A stretch of 64,000 nucleotides of DNA from Cyclobacterium qasimii M12-11B (GTDB lineage Bacteria > Bacteroidota > Bacteroidia > Cytophagales > Cyclobacteriaceae), in the NCBI RefSeq assembly GCF_000427295.1, contig NZ_ATNM01000098.1, positions 1-64,000 on the forward strand, written 5' to 3'. Below, one piece after another: positions 16,708 through 24,962 of this stretch. The notes beneath the pieces are model-generated. The model was not told where the DNA came from and ran no database searches. It saw only the letters and a program-made list of their open reading frames with translations. Each line of letters begins with the position of its first letter. The first letter of the stretch is position 1. The position numbers and the translations under genes are program-made.

Positions 16708-19700
16708 TTAAAACCCTAAATTCAGTCCGATGGAGTAAGTTTTGGCCTGAGGGGCCGAATATAGATCAACACCTTGGAATAAATTGGCATTGGAAAAACT
16801 ATTGGACAAGGCTTCTGTACCTACTTCAGGATCCCATCCATGGTACTTGGTAAAAGTCAGCATGTTTTGCGCAATAATATAAATTTTGGCATTATTGATT
16901 TTCAATTTCTCATTCCATTCTTCAGGGAAATTGTAGGCCAGTGATATTGTTTTTAACCTGAGATAACTTCCATCAGATATGTACCTGCTCGAAGCACTGC
17001 AACCATTGCAATAACCCAATCGGGCCTGAGGTACGTCTGTCAGGTCTCCAGGTTCTTGCCATCTTTCCATCTGCGCTACTGTATTGTTGTCAAACCAGTT
17101 AGCATTATTGGCATAATACCCACCTGCAGCTTCATAAATTTTATTGCCATAGACTCCCTGTAAAAGAAAAACCAAATCAAGATTTTTATAAGAGATTTCA
17201 TTCGTTAGTCCGCCAATAAAATCTGGGTTTGGACTTCCCAGAAATAAACGGGCAGCGGTATTGTAATCACTGGTCGTTTCAGTTTGTGCCTCGTCTTTGA
17301 AATAAAGTGCATCTCCATTAGCAGGATCTACTCCAGCATATTTTGGCCCGAAAAATACTGCCATAGGTTGATCGACATAAATTCCGTTTAGATAACTTGA
17401 ATAAGGTGGAGGGATAGCAGATTGGTCTTTGGAAAGGGCTCGTACCCTGTTGATATTTCTAGCAAAATTGAAAGAAGATTTCCAGACAAGATTGCTATTG
17501 CTATAGTTGATGGAATTTAGCAATACCTCGATTCCATAATTCTGCATCTTCCCAATGTTTTGCCTTTGCGTTGCAAATCCGGTAGTGGCTGGAACAGGGA
17601 CAAGCAACAAAAGGTCTCGGGTCATTTTATTATAAAAATCTACTTCCCCAGTAAAACGATCTTCAAAGAACCCAAACTCCAAGCCAAAATCAAATTGCTG
17701 GGTTGTTTCCCAGGTAAGGTTTGGGTTGGCTATCTGAGTAGGGGATAAACCAGGACTGAGGCCATAGGGCAAAGGTTCATACAATCCCATGTGATCAAAA
17801 TCGCCAATTAGTGCATTGCCGGTAATGCCGAATGAGGTACGGACCTTAAAGTAGCTAAGATAGGAGTTGTCTTTAAGGAAGTCCTCCTCACTAACAAGCC
17901 ATCCTAAGGAGCCTGCAGGGAAAAAACCGTATTTTTCACTTTTACCAAACCTGGACGAACCATCATATCTTGCACTCAGGCCAAGTAAATACTTCCCGTC
18001 CAATTTATAATTTACGCGGGTAAAGTAAGAGAGGAAAGATGCGTTTGTAAGTGTAGATAAACCATCCACAATCTCTGCCGCAGATTTAAGAGTAGTAAGA
18101 CCATCCAAAGGAAATTCCTGACCATCTACACTTGTGAATCTATTTTCACTTTTCTGAAAAGACATGCCCAAGGTTGCTTCCAATTTATGTGGGCCTTGAA
18201 GGAAAGGTTGATAGGTAAAGAAATTATTGGTGTTGTATGTAGCGATTTTTAACCAGCGGGACGATCCGTAACCATTTGAACTTTGCCCTGTGGCTGTACG
18301 TGACCCGAAATAACGGTCATCGTTCTGTACGAGGTTGTCTAAGCCAAATTCGGATCTAAAAGTAAGGTTTTTAGCGACATTCAACTCACCATAAATACTG
18401 TTGATGTTTCTTAAACTTGTGGTGGTCCAAGAGGAATTTTCAGAGTCTATAAGATTATTGTAATAGGTAGTCGTGGGACGGTCAGTTAATTCTCCATTCA
18501 AGTCCCTGATTGGAGAGATGGGAGCCAAAGCTACCAGTTGCATAGGGCTGTTGAATTGATTGTCGCTGGGCAATGAATTGGTAACTGTTCTTGTCAAACT
18601 AAAATTAGCACCAAACCTGAATTTTTCTGAAACGTTGTGGTCAAAATTAAGTCTGCCGGATATACGTTCAAAATCGTTACGGATCAAAATACCATCCTGC
18701 TTGTCATAAGCACTTGATAAATAAAACCTTGTTTTTTCATCCCCACCTGAAGCTGAAAAATTCACATTGGTGACACCAGCGCCTCCATTGAAAGCCTGGT
18801 CTTGCCAATTGGTGTTGATGGCGCCATCTCTCCAGTCTGAATGGCCAGCATACTGGTCCAATCGATTTTCTACATATTGAAGGTCTGAATCAGGATAATC
18901 CAATGGGTTGTTCAAAGGGTCCTTATTAGCGGCCAGATCATTGTTATAACCTGCTTCACGAAACAATTCAACGTATTGGCTCGCATTCAAAAAATCCATT
19001 TTTCGTGTAGGGCTACTGATGCCCCTTTGGATTCCTACATTGAATTTAGTTTTTCCTGAACTGCCTTTTTTGTTGTGATGACCACGACTCCATTTGATCC
19101 TCTGGCGCCATAGATCGAAGCTGCAGCCGCATCCTTCAATACATTGATTGATGCTATGTCTCCCATATTAATCATAGACATGGGATTGCTGTTGTCTATA
19201 CTGCCTGCCGTAGTTACAGGGATTCCGTCTATAATATATAAGGGGTCGTTGCCTGCAGAAATCGAGGTAGTGCCTCTTATTCTTATTTTTACACCGTCGC
19301 CTAGTTTTCCGCTGGAAGAGGCCACAAAAACACCAGCTAACCTTCCCTGCAAAGTTTCTTGAAAGTTTGGCACTGGAATATTGGCAATTTCTTCTCCTTC
19401 AATTTTGGAGACATTTCCGGTCAGATCAGACTTATTTATACTTCCATACCCTACCACCACGATTTCATCAAGTGTATTTAAATTAGGTACAAGCCGGATG
19501 TTTATTTCCCTTTTGTTTTTGACGAGAATTTCTTGCTGAATAAAACCCAAATAAGAGCAAATGATAGTTTCTTTGCTGTCTAGGGTTAATTGGTATCGAC
19601 CTGAAATATCCGTGACTGTAGACTTTCCAGATTCTTTGATGCCAATACTCACTCCTGGAATTCCCATTCCATCCTCATCCGAAATAACTTTTCCGGAAAT

Positions 19701-19775
19701 TGTTATGTTTTGGGCCAAACCTAATAGCGGCGATACCAATAACATAACCAACACAATAAAAATATTGCTTCTCAT
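16708..19775 (-). CDS. susC: SusC/RagA-family TonB-dependent transporter (frameshifted)
   Basis: Outer-membrane active importer partnered with SusD. The N-terminal part (19775-19035) has a signal peptide (ending GLAQ), a CarboxypepD_reg-like domain (ISGKVISDEDGMGIPGVSI), a TonB-box region (LDEIVVVGYG) and the plug (PLYIIDGIPV, ASIYGARGSNGVVVITTKK). The reading frame then breaks and resumes as SPTRKMDFLNASQYVELFREAG at about 19010, running to the final barrel strand SIGLNLGF at 16708. The break is at a T6 run (19066-19071, plus strand). A seventh T restores the classic ITTKKGSSGKTKFNVGIQRG junction and a protein of about 1022 residues, normal for SusC. Most likely a sequencing indel; a true frameshift mutation is the alternative. 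Confidence 0.92.
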
Positions 19776-20095
19776 AAATTAAACTGGTGGGTAAAAAAGG
19801 GCAATTAGGTGATAAGAAAATCTTATTTAACTTAAGGACTTAATACAATGTCCAAGGTTAGGTTTATAGGCTAAACTGAGACTAATGTAGTAAAAAATTT
19901 AACTTTTGGCATAGTCTTATCTGAATTATGTTGAATTCTAAATTATAGATTCCTGAAATCATCAAACACTTAAGGTATTAGTTTAGTGGGTGTTAAACAT
20001 TTGTAGGGAGCCATTTTCTTACCAAGTTCAATGTCAAATTGTACTTTTTAAATAAACTTTTACTTACAGGGTTCACATTAGTAGGGGGTAAAATG

Positions 20096-20130
20096 CCTAA
20101 CCTTCTTTTGATTGAAAGAAGGTTGTTAGG
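20096..20130. repeat. Orphan hairpin in the 650-bp region upstream of susC
   Basis: CCTAAC-CTTCTTT (20096-20108) pairs with AAAGAAG-GTTGTTAGG (20115-20130) around a 6-nt loop, with a 3-nt bulge on the 3' arm. It is about 320 bases upstream of susC and more than 230 bases from the hairpin at 20370. No gene clearly ends here. The rest of 19776-20369 shows no gene I can support: one 84-codon open frame (20168-20422) runs into a terminator and has no recognisable features. Confidence 0.45.
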
Positions 20131-20369
20131 TTAAAGCAATAGTGCGAGGTAGGTATTCTATCTCTTTGTGTATTTTCTTTCCAAACAGCCCTTTAATTGG
20201 CTAATCCTTAGTTTAATAGTCACGCGATTGTTTGGGTATTTAGGGGCGATTTTTCTTGCTCATAAAATGCTGCCCGAGATGGCTTTTGGTGCTCTACTAA
20301 ACAATCCCCAAAATCAAGTAAAAAAAATAACCTATCATGGGAGCGAAACATCATGGCATATAAAACAAA

Positions 20370-20408
20370 AAGCCCAAAATAGGATCGTAAAATCCATATT
20401 TTGGGCTT
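20370..20408 (-). terminator. Terminator after the IscA-like gene
   Basis: AAGCCCAAAATA (20370-20381) and TATTTTGGGCTT (20397-20408) form a perfect 12-bp stem with a 15-nt loop, 18 bases beyond the stop of the minus-strand Fe-S gene. On the minus strand it is followed by TTTTGTTTTA, a good U-tract. Confidence 0.8.
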
Positions 20409-20426
20409 GTATATGTTATTGAATTA

Positions 20427-20753
20427 TTAGATGGAAAAGCTTTCCCCACAACCACATGTTCTAGATGCGTTTGGGTTGACAAATTGAAATCCTTTGCCGT
20501 TTAATCCGTCACTAAATTCTAAAGTGGTTCCTGCGAGATATAGCAAGCTTTTTCTATCCACGATTATTTTAACTCCTTTGTCTTCAAAAACATGGTCTGA
20601 ATCCGAGGTAGCATTGTCAAATCCCAGGTCATACATTAAACCAGAACAACCTCCTCCTTTGACAGACACTCTTATATTTTCTTCTTCATTCCTGTTTTCT
20701 TCCTGTCTAAGTTCAAGGATACGATCCTTGGCTTTTTCTGAAATGATGATCAT
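20427..20753 (-). CDS. HesB/IscA-type iron-sulfur cluster assembly protein
   Basis: A-type carrier that receives and hands on Fe-S clusters in the cytosol. 108 residues, typical of the family. The three conserved cysteines are present: one in VKGGGCSGLMYDLGF (about residue 35) and two in the C-terminal TCGCGESFSI. The strand FEDKGVKIIVDRKSLLYLAGTTLEFSDGLNGKGFQFVNPNA is also diagnostic. It is a single-gene unit: a strong terminator follows it, and the 460-bp region upstream separates it from the divergent thiL. No suf or isc operon is nearby, so IscA, SufA and ErpA roles cannot be told apart. Confidence 0.93.
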   Translation of the reverse strand: MIIISEKAKDRILELRQEENRNEEENIRVSVKGGGCSGLMYDLGFDNATSDSDHVFEDKGVKIIVDRKSLLYLAGTTLEFSDGLNGKGFQFVNPNASRTCGCGESFSI

Positions 20754-20986
20754 ATCTTTTAAAGTTTATTTACCCTATTCATTAACGACAATTAACCAGT
20801 AATGTTGGAAATAAATTCCATTATTCCTATCGAATTTCACCCCAAAGTTAACAAATCAAAATGGAATATAGGCTATAGCTGAAATAGAGGTTTATTCCTC
20901 ATTTGGCAGAAACAGATTTTTTTGTTTTTTAGAATGAATCTCGACCGATGGACTGCAACAATTAAGGCGAGCCATCTATAGGTGAT

Positions 20987-21017
20987 AACCATTGCCTCAG
21001 GAGGTAATGGTTTTTGA
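20987..21017 (+). terminator. Terminator-like hairpin in the iscA-thiL gap (possible end of a small RNA)
   Basis: AACCATTGCCTC (20987-20998), a 2-nt spacer and GAGGTAATGGTT (21001-21012) pair over 12 bp with one G-T, leaving a very small loop that would open a pair or two, followed by TTTTGAC. No plus-strand gene precedes it, so it could end a short non-coding RNA starting in 20760-20980. Otherwise the gap 20754-21216 holds only the thiL promoter candidate. Confidence 0.4.
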
Positions 21018-21154
21018 CTTTATTTGGTACTATTGTTTTTAGAATTGGTTACAAGGCTATTATAAATGGATAGGGTTATGGTAATTAAATTCCCATTTTG
21101 AAGCTCGTTCTTAAGAATGATATTGATGAAATGGCACAGCTCACAAATTAATCG

Positions 21155-21162
21155 TACTTTTG
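21155..21162 (+). promoter_or_regulatory. Candidate thiL promoter -7 element (TACTTTTG)
   Basis: TACTTTTG matches the Bacteroidota -7 consensus TAnnTTTG and lies 55 bases before the thiL ATG. No convincing TTTG -33 element is seen at the usual spacing. Confidence 0.35.
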
Positions 21163-21216
21163 TGCTGGAAATTTATTGCCCTTGATTGCAGGGCTTATTA
21201 CCAGAAATAAAATGCT

Positions 21217-22248
21217 ATGAACGAGGAAAAAAGGACTGAAATTTCGACACTTGGAGAGTTTGGACTTATTGATATCATCAGTGAGAATATAAAACACAAT
21301 CATCCCAGTTCCATAAAGGGCATAGGAGATGATGCAGCAGTGATAGGCGAGGGGGAGAACCTTCGTGTTGTGACTACAGATATGCTTTTAGAAGGTGTTC
21401 ATTTTGATCTTTCTTTTACCCCTTTGAAACATCTTGGATTTAAAGCAGTTGCTGTTAACATTAGTGATGTAGCAGCAATGAATGCTATCCCCACTCAAAT
21501 AACGGTAGGGATAGGGCTTTCAAGTCGATTTTCTGTAGAGGCAGTTGAGGAATTGTATGAAGGGATCAAACTCGCGGCATCCCATTATAATGTGGATATT
21601 GTAGGAGGAGACACTACTTCCTCCAGAGCAGGCTTGGTCATTAGCATTACTGCTATTGGAGAAGTGAAAAGAGAAGCAATAAGTTACAGGTCTGGAGCCA
21701 AAGTAAATGATATTATTTGTGCGACAGGAGATTTAGGTGGTGCATTTGTAGGTTTGCAGGTGTTAGAACGTGAAAAGCAGGTTTTCTTATCCAATCCGAA
21801 CATGCAGCCTGACCTTGAAAAATATCCTTATATCACAGCAAGGCAGTTAAAACCTGATGCAAGGATGGATATTATTCATGAATTTAAAGAATTGGGGCTA
21901 GTACCTACTAGTATGATCGATATTTCAGATGGTTTAGCATCAGAATTGTTTCATATCTGCAAAGCGTCGGATGTAGGAGTAGCCATTTATGAGGACAAAC
22001 TACCTATCGATAAGCAAACGTATGATACCGCTTTCGAATTAAACATGGATCCTACTACTTGTGTTTTAAATGGTGGGGAGGATTATGAACTCTTGTTCAC
22101 CATTAGCCAGGATGATTTTAAGAAACTGGAAAAGCATCCAGACATCCATTTTATTGGGCATGTGACTGAAAAAGAGAATGGCAAATACCTTATCAGTAAA
22201 AGTGGCGCTGCAGTGCCTTTAAAAGCTCAAGGCTGGTCTCATTTTTGA
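21217..22248 (+). CDS. thiL: Thiamine-monophosphate kinase
   Basis: ATP-dependent phosphorylation of thiamine monophosphate to thiamine pyrophosphate in the cytosol. 343 residues, as expected. Motifs of the PurM-like ThiL fold: the N-terminal FGLIDIISE, IKGIGDDAAVIG (about 36-47) with the Mg/ATP aspartates, TTDMLLEGVHFDLSFTP (about 54-70), AVNISDVAAMNAIP (about 78-91), VGGDTTSSRAG (about 128-138), ATGDLGGAFVGLQ (about 169-181), MIDISDGLASEL (about 232-243) and NGGEDYELLF (about 284-293). It stands alone on the plus strand and converges on the next gene through a hairpin at its 3' end. Confidence 0.96.
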   Translation: MNEEKRTEISTLGEFGLIDIISENIKHNHPSSIKGIGDDAAVIGEGENLRVVTTDMLLEGVHFDLSFTPLKHLGFKAVAVNISDVAAMNAIPTQITVGIGLSSRFSVEAVEELYEGIKLAASHYNVDIVGGDTTSSRAGLVISITAIGEVKREAISYRSGAKVNDIICATGDLGGAFVGLQVLEREKQVFLSNPNMQPDLEKYPYITARQLKPDARMDIIHEFKELGLVPTSMIDISDGLASELFHICKASDVGVAIYEDKLPIDKQTYDTAFELNMDPTTCVLNGGEDYELLFTISQDDFKKLEKHPDIHFIGHVTEKENGKYLISKSGAAVPLKAQGWSHF

Positions 22249-22270
22249 GCCCTGCCTTGAGTAAATAATG

Positions 22271-22302
22271 TACATTCCTTATTCTTCGGGATAAGGAATG
22301 TA
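22271..22302. terminator. Hairpin at the convergent thiL / hypothetical gene junction
   Basis: TACATTCCTTAT (22271-22282) pairs perfectly with ATAAGGAATGTA (22291-22302) around a TTCG-containing loop. It includes the stop codon of the minus-strand gene, so it probably serves both transcripts, though neither side has a long U-tract. Confidence 0.5.
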
Positions 22303-22656
22303 TAAAAACTTGGTGAATTCTTCATCGACTACAAATAGACAACAAAATTCATCAGGATCTTTATAGGAAGCCTTAAATTGTTCTACTCCTTCTTCCTTGA
22401 TTAGCTCTCGTTGGATAAATTCATCCAGGTAAGTGATGTAATAATTCCAGTCTATGGGCTTTTCTTTTCTACTAAGAAACAATTGCCCTATGGGTTGTTC
22501 TTCCTTACTAATTGGGAAAATAGGGAATTCTGAAAACTTCCGTTGTCGCACTTGGTAGGCAGCCTCTTTAAGCGTATCGCTTATTTTTATAAAATCACTG
22601 CTAATGGTCCCCAAGTATTTCCCATTAAGTTCTGGGTCATTTTCGTTGTTGATCAT
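22279..22656 (-). CDS. Conserved hypothetical protein
   Basis: 125 residues, acidic, without signal peptide or membrane segment. I do not recognise a named domain. It reads as a compact soluble protein: a helix with KISDTLKEAAYQVRQRKFSEFPIFP, a strand IGQLFLSRKEKPIDWNYYITYLDEFIQRELI and a closing strand CCLFVVDEEFTKFLYIPYPEE. Its start overlaps the stop of the rlmD-like gene by 4 bp, so it is co-translated with that rRNA methyltransferase. It resembles short uncharacterised proteins seen in Cytophagales, but function is unknown. Confidence 0.75.
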   Translation of the reverse strand: MINNENDPELNGKYLGTISSDFIKISDTLKEAAYQVRQRKFSEFPIFPISKEEQPIGQLFLSRKEKPIDWNYYITYLDEFIQRELIKEEGVEQFKASYKDPDEFCCLFVVDEEFTKFLYIPYPEE

Positions 22657-24065
22657 CCTTTATTTTTTAATTTTAGTAAGACTACATTTTCAACATGGTA
22701 GGTTTGTGGAAACATGTCTACAGGCTGAATTTTGATGATTTCATATTTTTCGGATAGCAATGCAACATCCCTTGCCTGGGTCGCAGGGTTACAACTTACA
22801 TATACGATTTTCACTGCCTCAAGACGCAATAGCATGTTTATTACATCTTCATGCATGCCTGCTCTTGGGGGATCAGTGATAATTACATCCGGTTTTTCGT
22901 GACTGGCGACAAATTCATCGTCCAATACATCTTTCATGTCTCCTGCGTAAAACAGGGTGTTGTCAATACCATTGCGGAGTGAATTTCCTTTGGCATCAAC
23001 TATGGCAGGTTCAACATATTCAATGCCAATAACCTGCTTTGCATTTTTAGCAACGAAATTCGCAATGGTACCTGTACCAGTATACAAATCATAAACAACT
23101 TCATCACCACTTAGTTCAGCAAATTCCCTTGCCACTTTATATAGCTCGTAAGCCTGTGATGAATTGGTTTGGTAAAAGGATTTAGGGCCTATTTTAAACT
23201 TCAGCCCTTCCATGGTTTCTTCTATATAGTCTCTTCCAGCGTAGGTATGAACCTCTAGGTCCTGAAAAGTCTCATTTTTCTTTAGGTTGACAATGTACAT
23301 CAATGCAGTGATGTCAGGGAAACGCTGATGAAGAAATTCCATTGCTTTAGCAATACCCTCCTGATCATCTTCGCCAAACTGAACGATGACCATCGATTGT
23401 CCATCAAGTGTGGTTCTAATGATAAGGTTACGTAAAAGGCCTGTTTGATTTATGATGTCATAAAAGGATAAACCTTCCTTTAATGCAAAATCGCCAAGTT
23501 CATTTCTGACATCGTTGGAAATATTGTCTTGTAAATAACAATGGTCAATATCAATTATCTTATCAAACCTTTTGGGGACGTGAAAACCCAGGGCATTCCG
23601 TTCAAATACCTCGCCTGAATCAATTTCTTCCCTCGTGAGCCACCTGTTATTAGAAAAGGTAAAATCTAATTTATTTCGGTAGTATTGGGTTTTTGCAGAA
23701 CCGATAATAGGCATTACTTCGGGCAATGGCACCTTCGCAATTCTCTCAAACTGATCAATCACTTGCTGCCTTTTGTATGTCATCTGGAGCTCGTAAGAGA
23801 TATGTTGCCACTTACAACCACCACAAACACCAAAGTGGGAACAAAAAGGAGTGACCCTGTCTGGAGAGTATTCGTGAATTTTAATTGCCTCAGCTTCCAA
23901 AAAGCTGCTACGACCTTTTGTAACTCTGACATCTACGACATCACCAGGAGCTACATTACTTACAAAGACAACCTTACCTTCGTGGTGTCCGACACATTTA
24001 CCTTCTGCAGCTATTCTTTCGATTTTTAACTGCTCGAGGACCTTATTCTTCATTTTTCTTGACAT
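22653..24065 (-). CDS. rlmD: 23S rRNA (uracil-C5)-methyltransferase, RlmD/RumA family
   Basis: SAM-dependent methylation of a uridine in rRNA (E. coli RlmD modifies U1939 of 23S rRNA). 470 residues. An N-terminal TRAM domain (about 12-65, GKCVGHHEGKVVFVSNVAPGDVVDVRV) binds RNA. Next comes a [4Fe-4S] cysteine set in CSHFGVCGGCKW (about 77-88) with a further Cys after RFDKIIDIDHC. The methyltransferase domain has QTNSSQAYELY, the SAM loop VYDLYTGTGTIA (about 317-328), ITDPPRAGMHED (about 388-399) and the catalytic VYVSCNPATQARD (about 413-425) with its nucleophilic Cys. RlmCD/TrmA relatives cannot be fully excluded, but TRAM plus the Fe-S site favour the RumA type. Confidence 0.92.
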   Translation of the reverse strand: MSRKMKNKVLEQLKIERIAAEGKCVGHHEGKVVFVSNVAPGDVVDVRVTKGRSSFLEAEAIKIHEYSPDRVTPFCSHFGVCGGCKWQHISYELQMTYKRQQVIDQFERIAKVPLPEVMPIIGSAKTQYYRNKLDFTFSNNRWLTREEIDSGEVFERNALGFHVPKRFDKIIDIDHCYLQDNISNDVRNELGDFALKEGLSFYDIINQTGLLRNLIIRTTLDGQSMVIVQFGEDDQEGIAKAMEFLHQRFPDITALMYIVNLKKNETFQDLEVHTYAGRDYIEETMEGLKFKIGPKSFYQTNSSQAYELYKVAREFAELSGDEVVYDLYTGTGTIANFVAKNAKQVIGIEYVEPAIVDAKGNSLRNGIDNTLFYAGDMKDVLDDEFVASHEKPDVIITDPPRAGMHEDVINMLLRLEAVKIVYVSCNPATQARDVALLSEKYEIIKIQPVDMFPQTYHVENVVLLKLKNKG

Positions 24066-24150
24066 AGGTCACAAAATTAATCATTTTCGGTCAAAGGGTT
24101 GAATATTGTTCATCTTGGTTTCAGAGTTTTACATAACTTGTTAAAAAAAC

Positions 24151-24962
24151 ATGGAAATAAAAATAAAGTAGTGGTCATAACAGGAGCTACTTCAGGAATT
24201 GGTCAGGCTTGCGCGCTTATTTTTGGGAAAGCAGGAGCTAAAATTTGGATTACCGGTAGGAGCAGGGTTAAATTAGATGAAACTTTAGTGTTTCTTCAGA
24301 AGGAAGGGATAGTTTGTGGAGGTGGGGTTTGTGATGCAGCTATTGCCGAACAAAACCAGCAAATGGCCGATGATGCGATCAAGCATTTTGGAAAAATTGA
24401 TGTATTGATCAATAATGCAGGGATTAGCATGCGGGCATTGTTTCGTGAATTGGATTTGAAGGTGTTTCATCAAGTAATGGACATTAATTTTTGGGGGACA
24501 GTTTATGCCACTAAATTTTGCATGGATGAAATCATTAAGAATAAAGGAGCAATTATCGGGGTTTCTTCTATAAACGGTTTTAGGGGAACACCTGCCAGAA
24601 CAGCTTATACGGCCAGCAAATTTGCCATGAATGGTTTTTTTGAGTCTTTGCGTACGGAGGTGATGAAATTAGGTGTGCATGTGATGGTAGTTTGCCCTGG
24701 CTTTACTGCCTCAAATATCAGGAACAATGCGCTTCTGGGGGATGGAACCAGCCAAAGCGAGTCACCTAGGGAAGAGGAGAAAATGATGACGGCTGAAGAA
24801 GTGGCAGAAGCCATGCTTACCGCATTAAGGAAAAAGAAAAGAGACCTGGTACTTACCAATCAAGGGAAAATGGCTGTATTCCTCAACAAATGGATACCTG
24901 GGATAATGGATAAAATAGTTTACAATCATATGGCAAAGGAAAAAGATTCACCCTTTAAATAA
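24151..24962 (+). CDS. Short-chain dehydrogenase/reductase (start affected by an indel)
   Basis: NAD(P)-dependent oxidoreductase of the classical SDR family; substrate unknown. Motifs: TGATSGIGQ (nucleotide loop), INNAGIS, the catalytic Ser in GVSSINGF, and YTASK with the active-site Tyr and Lys. The in-frame open region has no good ATG: it extends back to a TTG at 24099. An ATG at 24151 in another frame reads MEIK, and adding one A to the A5 run 24159-24163 joins it as MEIKNKVVVITGATSG, a very typical SDR start, giving 270 residues. I therefore place the start at 24151. The stop overlaps the helicase start as TAATG, so the two are translationally coupled. Confidence 0.88.

Noticed and set aside
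20168-20422. 84-codon open frame between susC and iscA
   Set aside because: It runs through a perfect 12-bp terminator hairpin, has no recognisable domain, and its hydrophobic start looks like chance in AT-rich DNA.
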